DNA of 64,000 nucleotides from Sphingomonas sp. BAUL-RG-20F-R05-02 (GCF_022662305.1 NZ_JAKNQH010000001.1:620001-684000); one strand, 5' to 3'; shown: positions 1 through 8,859, counted from the first letter of the stretch. Notes: generated by a model from the letters alone, not told the origin. A program made the numbers and translations.

Positions 1-1
1 C

Positions 2-1210
2 TGCGGGCACGTCCGCTACTCGACCACCGGAGAGACGGCGCTGCGCAACGTGCAGCCGCTCTACGCCGACCTCGCCTCTGGCGGGTTCGCGATCGCACAC
101 AATGGCAACATTTCGAACGCGATGCGGCTGCGCCGGGATCTCGTCCGCAATGGCTCGATCTTCCAGTCGACTTCGGACACCGAGACGATCATCCACCTCG
201 TCGCGATGTCCAAGTATCGGACCTTCCTCGACAAGTTCATCGATGCGTTGAAGCAGGTCGAGGGCGCCTATTCGCTGATCGTGATGACGCCCGAGGGCAT
301 GATCGCCTGCCGCGATCCGCTCGGCATTCGTCCGTTGGTGATGGGCAAGGTTGGTGAGGCGATCATCTTCGCCTCGGAAACCGTCGCTCTCGACGTCGTC
401 GGTGCGACGTTCGTGCGCGAGATCGAGCCGGGTGAACTGGTGATCGTCAAGGGTGGCGAAATCAGTTCGCATCGCCCGTTCGCGCCGGTTTCACCGCGCC
501 CGTGCATCTTCGAGCATGTCTATTTCTCGCGCCCCGATTCGATTTCGGCGGGGCAGAGCATCTATTCGGTGCGCAAGGCGATTGGCGCGCAACTCGCGAT
601 CGAAAGCCCGGTCGACGCCGATCTCATCATCCCGGTTCCCGATTCGGGCACGCCGGCCGCGATCGGCTATGCCCAGCAGTCGGGTATCCCGTTCGAGCTT
701 GGCATCATCCGCTCGCACTATGTCGGCCGCACCTTCATCCAGCCGACCAACGAGGTCCGCCACCTCGGCGTGAAGCTCAAGCACAACGCCAATCGGGCGC
801 TGATCGAGGGCAAGCGTGTCATCCTGATCGACGATTCGATCGTGCGTGGCACCACCTCGCTCAAGATCGTCCAGATGATGCGCGACGCTGGCGCAGCCGA
901 AGTGCACATGCGCATCGCTAGCCCGCCGACGCGCCACAGCTGCTATTACGGCGTCGATACGCCCGAACGCGCCAAGCTGCTCGCACACAGCAAGAACGTG
1001 GCCGAGATGAACGCGTACATCCACGCCGACAGCCTCGCCTTCGTGTCAATCGACGGGCTCTACAAGGCGCTCGGCGAACCGTGCCGCGCCGACATCCGCC
1101 CAAGCCACTGCGACGCCTGCTTCACCGGCGATTATCCCACGACGCTGACCGACCAGGACGAAGTCGCTTCGGTCGACCAGTTCGCGCTGCTGGCGGAACG
1201 CGTGGTCTGA
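2..1210 (+). CDS. purF: amidophosphoribosyltransferase PurF, 3' part
   Basis: The enzyme transfers ammonia from glutamine to PRPP and so begins purine synthesis in the cytosol. The reading frame is open from base 2 (CGHVRYSTTGET), so the gene starts before the window and the N-terminal nucleophilic Cys is not seen. The 402 residues present hold the rest of the class II glutamine amidotransferase domain and then a phosphoribosyltransferase domain with the PRPP loop VILIDDSIVRGTTS. A GTG at base 50 gives an internal start in a naive ORF call, but the conserved PurF sequence before it shows that it is not the real start. A short-chain dehydrogenase follows 58 bases downstream on the same strand. 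The family call is secure. Confidence 0.96.
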   Translation, partial: CGHVRYSTTGETALRNVQPLYADLASGGFAIAHNGNISNAMRLRRDLVRNGSIFQSTSDTETIIHLVAMSKYRTFLDKFIDALKQVEGAYSLIVMTPEGMIACRDPLGIRPLVMGKVGEAIIFASETVALDVVGATFVREIEPGELVIVKGGEISSHRPFAPVSPRPCIFEHVYFSRPDSISAGQSIYSVRKAIGAQLAIESPVDADLIIPVPDSGTPAAIGYAQQSGIPFELGIIRSHYVGRTFIQPTNEVRHLGVKLKHNANRALIEGKRVILIDDSIVRGTTSLKIVQMMRDAGAAEVHMRIASPPTRHSCYYGVDTPERAKLLAHSKNVAEMNAYIHADSLAFVSIDGLYKALGEPCRADIRPSHCDACFTGDYPTTLTDQDEVASVDQFALLAERVV

Positions 1211-1268
1211 GGGTTGTTCTGGTCGCTCCGGTGGTGCAATCGCTCTGGCGATAGCCCGGAGTGAAACG

Positions 1269-1982
1269 ATGACCGACAAGCCGCTCGCCGATCAACTCGC
1301 ACTTGTCACGGGTGCGAGCCGGGGCATCGGTGCCGCCACCGCGATGGCTTTGGCGGCGGCGGGCGCGCATGTCGTGCTGACCGCCCGTACCGGCGCGGCT
1401 CTGGAGAAGGTCGAGGACGCGATCTTCGCCGCCGGTGGTTCCGCGACGATTGCTCCGCTCGATCTGACTGAGACCGACAGTATCGCCCGCCTGGCGGTCG
1501 CGATCGGCGAACGCTGGCAGGCGCTCGACGTGTTGGTGCTGAACGCCGCGATGCTCGGCACGCTCGGCGCGGTGCCAGCGATCGACCCGAAGGAACTCGC
1601 GCGCGTCCTGACGCTCAACGTCAGTGCGCAAGCCGCGCTGATCGGTGCGTTCGACCCGATGCTGCGCCGCTCGAGGCGAGCACGCGTGATCGGCGTTACA
1701 TCCAGTGTAGCCCGCAAACCCCGCGCCTACTGGGGGCTATACGGTGCGTCCAAGGCCGCTTTCGAGACGCTCGTCGGCGCTTATGGTGACGAAATGGAGC
1801 AGATCAGCACCATCCGAACCGCGATCATCAATCCCGGCGCGACCCGTACCGCAATGCGTGCGCGCGCCTATCCAGGCGAGAACCCGGAGTCCGTCAAGGC
1901 GCCGGAGGTGGTCGGCAGCCGCATCGCCGCACTGGTGACGGACGATTTCCAAACCGGTCACTTCGAAACGGTAGAGGCGTAA
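1269..1982 (+). CDS. SDR family NAD(P)-dependent oxidoreductase
   Basis: This is a cytosolic short-chain dehydrogenase of 237 residues, the usual single-domain length. The cofactor loop VTGASRGIG lies at residues 13-21. The conserved NAA appears as LNAAML, and the active site is the Ser of GVTSS followed by YGASK (Tyr-x-x-x-Lys). The ATG at 1269 has GGAG seven bases upstream, which supports this start. The gene follows purF and may share its transcript. It faces cfa, whose stop is 32 bases away. The substrate cannot be read from the sequence. The overall shape resembles SDR proteins often found next to purF in sphingomonads, but that is from memory. Confidence 0.9.
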   Translation: MTDKPLADQLALVTGASRGIGAATAMALAAAGAHVVLTARTGAALEKVEDAIFAAGGSATIAPLDLTETDSIARLAVAIGERWQALDVLVLNAAMLGTLGAVPAIDPKELARVLTLNVSAQAALIGAFDPMLRRSRRARVIGVTSSVARKPRAYWGLYGASKAAFETLVGAYGDEMEQISTIRTAIINPGATRTAMRARAYPGENPESVKAPEVVGSRIAALVTDDFQTGHFETVEA

Positions 1983-2014
1983 CCGCTTGGTGCGACGAGC
2001 ACGGAGCCGCTGGA

Positions 2015-3283
2015 TTACGGAGTCTTGACCAGCGTCACCTGCGCGACATCGATCCCGCCGCCGCGAAAGCCACCTTCGCAGTACATCAGATAGTAGCGCC
2101 ACAAGTCGATGAATTCACGATCGAATCTGGCGGGTAGCAGCCCGTCGGCCACCACAGCATCGAACGCCACCCGCCAGCGCCGGAGGGTTTCGGCATAGTC
2201 TAGCCCAAAGCCGCGTCGATCGCGCCATGCCAACCCATGTTCCGCCGCGATCGCTTGAAAACGGCTCTCCGAGATCAACATGCCGCCCGGAAACACGTAA
2301 CGTTGGATGAAGTCGACGTTGCCGGCATACGCCTCGAAAATTGCATCATCGATCGCGATATATTGCAGTGCCGCTCGACCACCCGGCTTTAGCGCGCGCG
2401 AGATCGACGCGAGATATGTCGGCCAGAACGCCTGCCCCACCGCCTCGACCATCTCGATGCTGGCGACCGCATCGTAAACGCCGGTGACGTCACGGTAGTC
2501 GGTCAGGGAAACCGTTACATCCTGAAGACCGTCCTGCACGGCGCGTGTCTCGACTGCGCGTTTTTGCTCCGGCGAAAGCGTGATGCCATGCACCTTGCGT
2601 CCGCCACGCGCCGCAACCGCGACGAAGGAGCCCCACCCGCACCCGATCTCCAGTATCGTTTCGCCAGGTAAAGTTTCCGTCCGCGCGAGGATCGCCTCCA
2701 GCTTGGACTGTTGTGCGACCTCCAACGACTCTGCTTCCGACATTGGTCGCGCGAAGAGTGCGCTTGAATAGCTCATGGTCGGATCCAGCCATAAGCTGTA
2801 GAAATCGTTGCCGAGATCATAGTGAAATTCGATGTTCCGCCGCGCCCCGGCACGATTATTTTCACGCAGCCTGTGCCACACGCGTTGCAGCCGCCGCCAC
2901 AGTCCGGATGCCCGCCCTGCATTGCCGAGCGTGTTGCGGTTGAGGACGAACAGCTCGAATAGCGCGACCGGATCGGGACTCGACCACTCGCCCCGTGACC
3001 AGCCGATATACCAACCCACGGAGCCACGCGTCGCCAGCCGTAGCAGCGCACGCCAGCTTATCAGTTTCACCACCGCAGCCGGCCCGGGCGCGCGCCCGCC
3101 CAGCAAGCGCACGCGACCGTCCGGCAAGGTCGTTTCGATCGACCCGGCGGCAAGCCCGTGGTCGATGCGATCGAGGATTTTTTGGAAAAGCGGCGCGAAC
3201 CGGGCGAGCAGGGCATCGAGCGTGGTTCGGTTGCGGGTAGCGGCGCCGTGCTGGCGCCCGGACGACGGCGCGGGTGCATTCAT
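2015..3283 (-). CDS. cfa: cyclopropane-fatty-acyl-phospholipid synthase family methyltransferase
   Basis: The protein probably adds a methylene from S-adenosylmethionine across double bonds of membrane acyl chains. It has 422 residues, slightly longer than E. coli Cfa. An N-terminal lipid-binding-like region of about 130 residues is followed by FHYDLGNDFY, the SAM loop LEIGCGWGSF, and the C-terminal YLMYCEGGFR segment, whose Cys and Gly-rich stretch are typical of the family. The gene lies 42 bases downstream of phrB on the same strand and is the last of a minus-strand run that starts at ccmC. Some members of this family modify fatty acids differently, so the exact product is inferred. Confidence 0.92.
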   Translation of the reverse strand: MNAPAPSSGRQHGAATRNRTTLDALLARFAPLFQKILDRIDHGLAAGSIETTLPDGRVRLLGGRAPGPAAVVKLISWRALLRLATRGSVGWYIGWSRGEWSSPDPVALFELFVLNRNTLGNAGRASGLWRRLQRVWHRLRENNRAGARRNIEFHYDLGNDFYSLWLDPTMSYSSALFARPMSEAESLEVAQQSKLEAILARTETLPGETILEIGCGWGSFVAVAARGGRKVHGITLSPEQKRAVETRAVQDGLQDVTVSLTDYRDVTGVYDAVASIEMVEAVGQAFWPTYLASISRALKPGGRAALQYIAIDDAIFEAYAGNVDFIQRYVFPGGMLISESRFQAIAAEHGLAWRDRRGFGLDYAETLRRWRVAFDAVVADGLLPARFDREFIDLWRYYLMYCEGGFRGGGIDVAQVTLVKTP

Positions 3284-3325
3284 GGCGTCAGCCCATGCAC
3301 CGCCGCCACCGCTCTCGCCAAGTCC

Positions 3326-4696
3326 TCATTTCGTGCGGCGGTACGCCGCCAGCGCACGCTCGCGCGCCTCGCGGTGGCCGATCAGCTTGGCCGGATAGGC
3401 TGCAGGCCGCGCACCCTTTTGTTCGGGATCATGGATCGCCTCGTCACCGACCTTTGCAAGTTCGGGCACCCAGCGGCGAATGTAGTCGGCCGCGTCGAAC
3501 TTCGCCGACTGTGTCAGTGGTGCCATGATGCGCGGGAACATGTTCGAATCCACGCCGCTACCGGCGGTCCACTGCCAGTTCACCGCGTTGCTGCCATAGT
3601 CGGCATCGACGAGACAGTCCCAGAACCAGCGCTCCCCCTCGCGCCAGTCGATCAGCAAATGCTTGATGAGGAACGAGGCGGTAATCATCCGCACCCGATT
3701 GTGCATCCACCCGGTCACCCAGAGTTGCCGCATCCCGGCGTCGACGATCGGATAGCCGGTCCGCCCCTGTTGCCATGCACGCAGATCGGCACGTGCAGCC
3801 GCGCCGCTACGCCACGGCAACCGGTCGAACGCCGGCCGTGCGTTCACGGTACCGTAGTCGGGGTATTGCAGGATTACCGTCTGCGCATAGTCGCGCCAGC
3901 CAATCTCGCCAAGGAAGGTATCAACCGACCCTCCCTCCTCGGCGAGTGCGTGCCAGACCTGCGCGGGCGACAACTCGCCGAAGTGCAGGTGCGGCGACAG
4001 GCGCGAACTACCGTCGACCGACGGCAGGTTACGCGTATCGGCATAGTCGGCTGCCGCGTCGCGAAAGGCCACGAGTTGCCGGTGCGCTGCCGCTTCGCCC
4101 GGCTCCCACTCGCTGAAACCGGTCGCCCAGTCGGGCTTGGTCGGCAACAGCGCCCAGTCCGACAGCCGTTCGCCATGTGGCCAGTGCGATGGCGCGGGGA
4201 TCACATCGGGTGCCGGCTGTGGCTCGGGCGGGGGCATGCGCTGCTGGAGCGCGCGCCAGAACGGCGTGTAGATCTTGTACAGTCCGCCGCTGCCGGTCGT
4301 AAGCGAGCCCGGCGGCCCGAGGTAGTTGCCGTCGTGACAGACGAGCTCGATCTGTCCGGTGACGGCCTCCTCCGCCTTGCGCCACCACGGCTCATAATGT
4401 CGCAGACAGTGGACCCGAGTGGCACCGGTTTCGACGGCAAGCGCGGCCAACACCGCCGCCGCATCGCCCCGGCGCAGGATCAGCCGTGAGCCGTGCTTGC
4501 GCAACGCCGTGTCGAGAGCGGCGAGGCTGTGGTGCAGCCACCACCGTGAGGCGCCGCCCATCGCGTGATCGCCAGCCGCGGCATCGTCGAGCACGTAGAC
4601 GGGGATCACCGGCCCTTCTGCTATAGCAGCGGTAAGCGCGGGCTGATCGGCCAGCCGCAAGTCGCGCCGGAGCCAAAGGATCGTGGGTGTGGTCAT
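3326..4696 (-). CDS. phrB: deoxyribodipyrimidine photolyase
   Basis: This is a flavoprotein that repairs UV-induced pyrimidine dimers with light. The 456 residues fit class I bacterial photolyases. An N-terminal Rossmann-like antenna domain opens with ILWLRRDLRLADQPAL. The FAD-binding part contains SRLSPHLHFGELSP, TGYPIVDAGMRQL and WMHNRVRM, with Trp-rich segments (ERWFWDCLVDAD, AVNWQWTAGSG) that include the electron-transfer tryptophans. The gene lies 25 bases after the ccm TPR gene and 42 bases before cfa, so it may be read from the ccm transcript. No strong ribosome binding site is visible before the ATG. A cryptochrome-like role is less likely, given the full dimer-binding motifs. Confidence 0.95.
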   Translation of the reverse strand: MTTPTILWLRRDLRLADQPALTAAIAEGPVIPVYVLDDAAAGDHAMGGASRWWLHHSLAALDTALRKHGSRLILRRGDAAAVLAALAVETGATRVHCLRHYEPWWRKAEEAVTGQIELVCHDGNYLGPPGSLTTGSGGLYKIYTPFWRALQQRMPPPEPQPAPDVIPAPSHWPHGERLSDWALLPTKPDWATGFSEWEPGEAAAHRQLVAFRDAAADYADTRNLPSVDGSSRLSPHLHFGELSPAQVWHALAEEGGSVDTFLGEIGWRDYAQTVILQYPDYGTVNARPAFDRLPWRSGAAARADLRAWQQGRTGYPIVDAGMRQLWVTGWMHNRVRMITASFLIKHLLIDWREGERWFWDCLVDADYGSNAVNWQWTAGSGVDSNMFPRIMAPLTQSAKFDAADYIRRWVPELAKVGDEAIHDPEQKGARPAAYPAKLIGHREARERALAAYRRTK

Positions 4697-4721
4697 GGCC
4701 GTTACAACGCCGACCGTGCGC

Positions 4722-5348
4722 TCACGGCTTCGCGGCGGCGAGATATTTGTCGAGGATCGCCAGACGCACGGCGATCGCCGCGCGATAAGACACGTTCGGC
4801 GGGGTCAGCGCCAGCGCACGCGCCCAGTACGGCCGGGCAGCCGCGAAGTCACCACTCTGGATGAGTGCGACGCCTAAAAAGAACGGTGGCCCGGGTTGAG
4901 TCGGCGCAAGCTGCATCGCGCGCGTGAAAGCGAGCCGGGCGGCGGGCGAAACCATGCCGCCATCGTGTTGCGCGTAGGCCATGCCCAGCCACGTCCACAG
5001 AACGAAGTTGGTCCGTGCATAGGCGACCCCGCCGAGCATCACCTGCACCGCCGCCTTCGGGTTGCCGGCGCGCGTCATGCCGTCGGCCAGCGTCAGATAT
5101 GCAGCCTCCCCTGAGAAGCGGCCGAGCATGTCGCCGCGCAGTTCGATCAGGCCCTGATCCAGTTCGATCGGTCGCGCGAATGCGGCCACCGGATGCGCCG
5201 GTACGTCCGGGCGCCCCTGCAAAGCGTAACCGGTCGCCCCCAGCATCAGCCCGGCACCGATGAAGCTCCACAGCGGCCGGGCCACGCCGAGCAGCCACAA
5301 CGCCGCCGCGGCTGCAACGCCGATCAGGCCAAGTACAATCCACCCCAT
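4722..5348 (-). CDS. CcmI/NrfG-like TPR protein of cytochrome c maturation
   Basis: This is a membrane-anchored TPR protein of 208 residues, probably the apocytochrome chaperone that works with CcmF and CcmH. Two hydrophobic segments open the chain (MGWIVLGLIGVAAAAALWLL, then about WSFIGAGLMLGATGY). A soluble part with TPR-like helices follows (AAYLTLADGMTRAGNPKAA, RLAFTRAMQLAPTQPGPPF). The start is set at the ATG at 5348 because it overlaps the ccmH stop as TAATG. A longer frame to 5423 would run inside ccmH and add an unlikely Arg-rich leader. Typical CcmI proteins are longer, so this is a short or split form. The position at the end of the ccm cluster supports the role. Confidence 0.82.
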   Translation of the reverse strand: MGWIVLGLIGVAAAAALWLLGVARPLWSFIGAGLMLGATGYALQGRPDVPAHPVAAFARPIELDQGLIELRGDMLGRFSGEAAYLTLADGMTRAGNPKAAVQVMLGGVAYARTNFVLWTWLGMAYAQHDGGMVSPAARLAFTRAMQLAPTQPGPPFFLGVALIQSGDFAAARPYWARALALTPPNVSYRAAIAVRLAILDKYLAAAKP

Positions 5349-5755
5349 TAGCCGCGCCGCCTCCGAAAACTGCCGCGCGCGAACCAGACGCCGAACCCGA
5401 TCAAGACCAGCGGCGCGATCCACAACGGCGCGGTGAGCAGCCCGAACGGCGGATCGTAGGTCACATAGTCGCCGTAACGCGCGACCAGCCAGTCGCGGAT
5501 CGCAGCGGGCTGCTCACCGGCGCGGATGCGCTCCCGTACAAGTGCGCGCATATCTCCCGCCATTTCCGCGTCGCTGTCGGCGATCGACTGCCCTTGGCAG
5601 ACGAGGCAGCGCAGCGTCACCATCAGCGCCTGCGCTTTTGCCTCCTGCGCGGGATCGGACAGTTGCGTGTTGGCAAGCGGCGCGGGTGGCAGGTTGCTGT
5701 CGGCAAAAGCCGGCGTGGTGGCGAGCAAAAGCGCGGAAAGCACGACCCGCCTCAT
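5348..5755 (-). CDS. ccmH: cytochrome c-type biogenesis protein CcmH (CycL)
   Basis: CcmH is a thiol-reducing subunit of the cytochrome c heme ligation complex at the outer face of the inner membrane. The 135-residue protein has a signal peptide (MRRVVLSALLLATTPAFA), the redox motif LRCLVCQGQS with its CxxC pair near residues 50-53, and a C-terminal membrane span (LWIAPLVLIGFGVWFA). This is the short CcmH form, without the C-terminal TPR half found in E. coli. Here that part is carried by the separate downstream TPR gene. The start ATG overlaps the ccmG stop as ATGA, and the stop overlaps the next start as TAATG, which suggests translational coupling. Confidence 0.95.
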   Translation of the reverse strand: MRRVVLSALLLATTPAFADSNLPPAPLANTQLSDPAQEAKAQALMVTLRCLVCQGQSIADSDAEMAGDMRALVRERIRAGEQPAAIRDWLVARYGDYVTYDPPFGLLTAPLWIAPLVLIGFGVWFARGSFRRRRG

Positions 5756-6270
5756 TTCGACGCCTTTAGCTTGGCGAGGATTGCCGGCACATCGTCGGAA
5801 CGGATATCGCCGACATGCTGGAGCAGGATGGTGCCGTCCCCGGCGATCAGGAAGCTCTCCGGCACACCCGAAGAGCCGATCGCGAGTTGCACCGCGCTCG
5901 TCTTGTCGTCGCCAATCGTCATATAGGGATCACCGCCGCGTGCCAGGAAGTCGCGCATCGCCTCCGGTGTATCGCGGATCGCAACACCTTCGATCGGTAC
6001 GCCCGCAGCCTTCAGCGTCATCAGCTGCGGCGCCTCGGCCGCGCACGGCACGCACCAGCTGGCGAAGATGTTGAGCAGCTTGGGCTTGCCATCGGCGAAC
6101 GCCGCGCTGGCAAGGCCGGGCTTGCCGGGCAGCAGCGCCGGCACGGTGAAGTCGGGCAGACGCTTGCCGACCATCGCGGAATAGACCGTGCGATCGGACG
6201 GGCGATACAGCGCGACGGCGATAATCGCGAGCACCGCGACGAACACGGCGAGCGGCAACCACAGCCTCAT
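5752..6270 (-). CDS. ccmG: thiol:disulfide oxidoreductase CcmG/DsbE
   Basis: This is a membrane-anchored periplasmic thioredoxin that keeps apocytochrome heme-binding cysteines reduced. The 172 residues comprise an N-terminal anchor (MRLWLPLAVFVAVLAIIAVA), then a thioredoxin fold with the active site FASWCVPCAAEAP and the cis-Pro in SSGVPESFLI. The frame is open to 6405 and two ATGs lie close together. The ATG at 6270 is chosen because it forms an ATGA overlap with the ccmF stop and has GAGGAGG seven bases upstream. The ATG at 6276 would sit only one base from that site. The gene lies between ccmF and ccmH in the standard order. Confidence 0.95.
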   Translation of the reverse strand: MRLWLPLAVFVAVLAIIAVALYRPSDRTVYSAMVGKRLPDFTVPALLPGKPGLASAAFADGKPKLLNIFASWCVPCAAEAPQLMTLKAAGVPIEGVAIRDTPEAMRDFLARGGDPYMTIGDDKTSAVQLAIGSSGVPESFLIAGDGTILLQHVGDIRSDDVPAILAKLKASK

Positions 6271-8228
6271 GCCCATGCCTCCTCTTCGCCCGTGCGACGC
6301 CGCGCCCGCCGCTCGCGCCGCAGCCGGCCGATCAGCGACAGCGCACCGCCGATCGCCACCAAAGCACCGCCAAGCCAGATCAGCGTAACGAACGGCTTCC
6401 ACCATAATCGCAACTGCACGCGCCCCTGCCCATCCGCCTGCCCGAGCACCGTGTAAAGCTGGCCGTCGAGCACGGTCGCGATCGCGGATTCGCTCGTCAC
6501 CGTGGCGGGACTGGTGAAAAAACGCGACTGCGGCCGCAACTGGATCACCGTGTCGCTACCGCGCCGGGCGGAGAGATGCGCTTCCAGCGCCGACCAGTTC
6601 GGCCCTATCGTCGGGGCGATGCCGTCAAGTGTAACCGTATAGGGCCCGACCCGCTGCGGTTCACCGACGCGCGCCGCCACCAGCGTGGCGCGCGTGAACG
6701 CGCTCTCCGACGCCATGCCGGCAAGACTCACCGCGATGCCGAGATGCGCGATCACCATGCCCCAGGTGAACAGCGGGACGCGCAGCAGATTACGATGCCA
6801 CAGCGGCGCGACACTCGCCACCGCCAGCGCCGCCGCCAACGCGATACCGAGCAGCGGCAGCAGCGCTACACCGCCCCCGAGCAGCAGCACCGCGACGAGT
6901 GCGACGCAGAAAGCTGCGATCGGCGGCGCCATGCGAACCACCAGCACGCGCGCATCGTCGCGCCGCCAGCGCAGCAGCGGTCCCGCCGCCATGGCCACCA
7001 CCAGCAGCAACGCAACCGGTCCCGCCGCCTTGTCGAAGAACGGCGGCCCGACCGATAGCTGCACACCGAAGCCAGCCGCCACGATCGGGTATAGCGTGCC
7101 GATCAGCACCACGCCAAGGATGACGGAAAGCAGCAGGTTGTTGGCGACGAGCGCGCCCTCGCGGCTGACCGGATCGAAGGTGTTGCCCGCACGCACCGTC
7201 CCGATGCGCGCGGCGAACAAGGCCAGCGCACCGCCGATATACAGCACCAGCAGCGCAAGAATGAACGTACCGCGCGACGGATCGACCGCAAAGGCATGCA
7301 CACTGGTGAGAATGCCCGATCGCACCAGAAACGTGCCGATCATCGACATCGAAAATGCGACCACCGCCAGCATCACCGTCCACGCCCGCAGCCCGTCGCG
7401 CGTGGCCAGCACGGTCACCGAATGGAGCAGCGCCGTCGCCGCGAGCCACGGCATCAGCGAGGCATTCTCGACTGGATCCCAAAACCACCAGCCACCCCAG
7501 CCGAGTTCATAATATGCCCAGTAGCTGCCGGCGGTGATGCCGAGCGTCAGGAATATCCATGCGCCCAGCACCCATGGTCGCATCGCCCGAGCGAACGCAG
7601 GCCCGACATCGCGCGCGATCAGCGCACCGACCGCGAACGAGAAAGCCACCGAAATGCCGACATAGCCGATGTAAAGCGTCGGCGGGTGGAACGCCAAACC
7701 CGGATCCTGCAGCAGCGGGTTGAGGCCCTGCCCGTCAAGTGGCGCCGGATCGATCCGTGCGAACGGGTTGGAGACGAACAGCAGGAAGGCATAAAATCCA
7801 AGCGCGATCGCCGCTTGCGCGCCCAAGGTCGCGATCAGCGTGACGCGCGGCAGCGTGCGTTCGAAGATCGCAACAGCCCCGCCGGCGAGCCCCAGGATCG
7901 TCACCCACAGCAACATCGAGCCTTCGTGGTTACCCCATGCGCCGGCAAATTTGTACAGCAGCGGCTTTTCGGAATGGCTGTTCTCGGCGACGAGCAGCAC
8001 CGACATGTCGCTGCGCACGAACACCGCGATCAGCAACGCCATCGCGACCGCCGCGAGCGCACCCTGCACGATCGCGATCGGTCGCACCGCGCCGAGCAGA
8101 TCGGCGGTTAATCCGCGCGCCTCCTGCGCGGCGAGCAGACGCCGCACGCCGAGCGCGGCGAGCGCTAGCTGCATCGCCGCAAGCGTGGCCGCGAACCACA
8201 ACGCGGCAAGGCCCGCATCAGCCGTCAT
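6267..8228 (-). CDS. ccmF: heme lyase CcmF
   Basis: CcmF is the large integral membrane subunit that attaches heme to apocytochrome c. From the ATG at 8228 the protein has 653 residues, the normal family length, with about fifteen membrane spans. The Trp-rich WWD motif is present (WGGWWFWDPVENASLMPWL), as are the conserved EGSMLLW and FHPPTLYIGY segments. The open frame continues upstream to 8510, but that extension is Arg-rich and runs through ccmE. The ATG at 8228 overlaps the stop of a 29-codon ORF as ATGA. The ccmF stop overlaps the ccmG start in the same way. Confidence 0.97.
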   Translation of the reverse strand: MTADAGLAALWFAATLAAMQLALAALGVRRLLAAQEARGLTADLLGAVRPIAIVQGALAAVAMALLIAVFVRSDMSVLLVAENSHSEKPLLYKFAGAWGNHEGSMLLWVTILGLAGGAVAIFERTLPRVTLIATLGAQAAIALGFYAFLLFVSNPFARIDPAPLDGQGLNPLLQDPGLAFHPPTLYIGYVGISVAFSFAVGALIARDVGPAFARAMRPWVLGAWIFLTLGITAGSYWAYYELGWGGWWFWDPVENASLMPWLAATALLHSVTVLATRDGLRAWTVMLAVVAFSMSMIGTFLVRSGILTSVHAFAVDPSRGTFILALLVLYIGGALALFAARIGTVRAGNTFDPVSREGALVANNLLLSVILGVVLIGTLYPIVAAGFGVQLSVGPPFFDKAAGPVALLLVVAMAAGPLLRWRRDDARVLVVRMAPPIAAFCVALVAVLLLGGGVALLPLLGIALAAALAVASVAPLWHRNLLRVPLFTWGMVIAHLGIAVSLAGMASESAFTRATLVAARVGEPQRVGPYTVTLDGIAPTIGPNWSALEAHLSARRGSDTVIQLRPQSRFFTSPATVTSESAIATVLDGQLYTVLGQADGQGRVQLRLWWKPFVTLIWLGGALVAIGGALSLIGRLRRERRARRRTGEEEAWA

Positions 8229-8314
8229 GATAGCGCAGCCATGAGAAGAACCGTATCCCCGCTTTGCTGATCCACCGCCACGAACGCTCTCTGGAAGTTT
8301 CGATCGCCGCTCAT
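8225..8314 (-). CDS. putative 29-residue micro-ORF bridging ccmE and ccmF
   Basis: This ORF is too short for most gene callers. Its ATG overlaps the ccmE stop as TAATG. It runs 29 sense codons without interruption and ends in a TGA that overlaps the ccmF ATG as ATGA. The gap between ccmE and ccmF is therefore filled exactly. The peptide begins MSGDRNFQRA and ends in the hydrophobic stretch TVLLMAALS. I do not recognise it. It could be a small Ccm accessory peptide, or only a coupling ORF that carries ribosomes from ccmE to ccmF. Chance is also possible, since stops are rare in GC-rich sequence. The double overlap is the main evidence; translation itself is inferred. Confidence 0.45.
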   Translation of the reverse strand: MSGDRNFQRAFVAVDQQSGDTVLLMAALS

Positions 8315-8745
8315 TACCGCAATGTCTTCGTCTCGTGCATCTTGCCCGCCATCTGCGGCGGCATATACTTTTCGTCGTGCTTGGCGAGCAGATTGGTGGC
8401 GGTGAAGCTGCCGTCCGGACTGAACCGACCCTCCGCCACCACGCCGGAGCCTTCGCGGAACAGATCGGGTGTGATGCCGCTGAAGGCCACCGGCACCGTC
8501 GCCACGCCATCCGTCACGACGAAGCGGATCGAGACGCCGTCCGCCTGCCGTTTAATCGAGCCGTCCTCCACCATGCCACCAAGCCGAACCGCCCGGCCGA
8601 GCGGCAAGCCGGTGCGCTTCACATCGCCAGGCGCATAAAAGAACGCGGCCTGATCCTTCAGCGCGGACAGCGCCAGCAGCGCCGCCGCCGCAACCGCGCC
8701 AAGCCCAAGCAGCACCAGCATCAGGCGTTGCTGCTTCGGCTTCAT
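8314..8745 (-). CDS. ccmE: cytochrome c maturation protein CcmE (heme chaperone)
   Basis: CcmE is a periplasmic heme carrier that takes heme from the CcmABCD release complex and gives it to CcmF. The 143 residues have one N-terminal membrane anchor (RLMLVLLGLGAVAAAALLAL) and then the OB-fold domain (GLPLGRAVRLGGMVEDGS, VPVAFSGITPDLFREG). The heme-binding region NLLAKHDEKYMPP has the covalent-attachment His and the HxxxY form. The ATG overlaps the ccmD stop as ATGA. The stop overlaps the start of the micro-ORF that follows. Confidence 0.97.
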   Translation of the reverse strand: MKPKQQRLMLVLLGLGAVAAAALLALSALKDQAAFFYAPGDVKRTGLPLGRAVRLGGMVEDGSIKRQADGVSIRFVVTDGVATVPVAFSGITPDLFREGSGVVAEGRFSPDGSFTATNLLAKHDEKYMPPQMAGKMHETKTLR

Positions 8746-8849
8746 CGCCGTTCGCTACGCCGCATCGCAAGGTAGCTCCACGCCGCCAGCGCAGTCGCGC
8801 CGGCCCCGGTGATCGCGTACGCCGCAAACACGAATGGCCATGGGTTCAT
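8742..8849 (-). CDS. ccmD: heme exporter protein CcmD
   Basis: CcmD is a tiny membrane protein that helps release heme-loaded CcmE from the CcmABC complex. The ORF encodes 35 residues. It opens MNPWPFVFAAYAITG, continues through a hydrophobic span, and ends in a basic tail (LAMRRSERR). This is the usual CcmD architecture, with the family's aromatic N-terminus and Y-A pair. It sits exactly where ccmD is expected, ten bases after the ccmC stop, and its TGA overlaps the ccmE ATG as ATGA. It is below common ORF length cut-offs and easily missed. Confidence 0.88.
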   Translation of the reverse strand: MNPWPFVFAAYAITGAGATALAAWSYLAMRRSERR

Positions 8850-8859
8850 GCCGACACGC

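Noticed and set aside
8229..8510. Upstream extension of ccmF to 747 residues
   Set aside because: The extension runs through ccmE in another frame, is Arg-rich and exceeds the family length. The ATG at 8228 is coupled to the preceding ORF.
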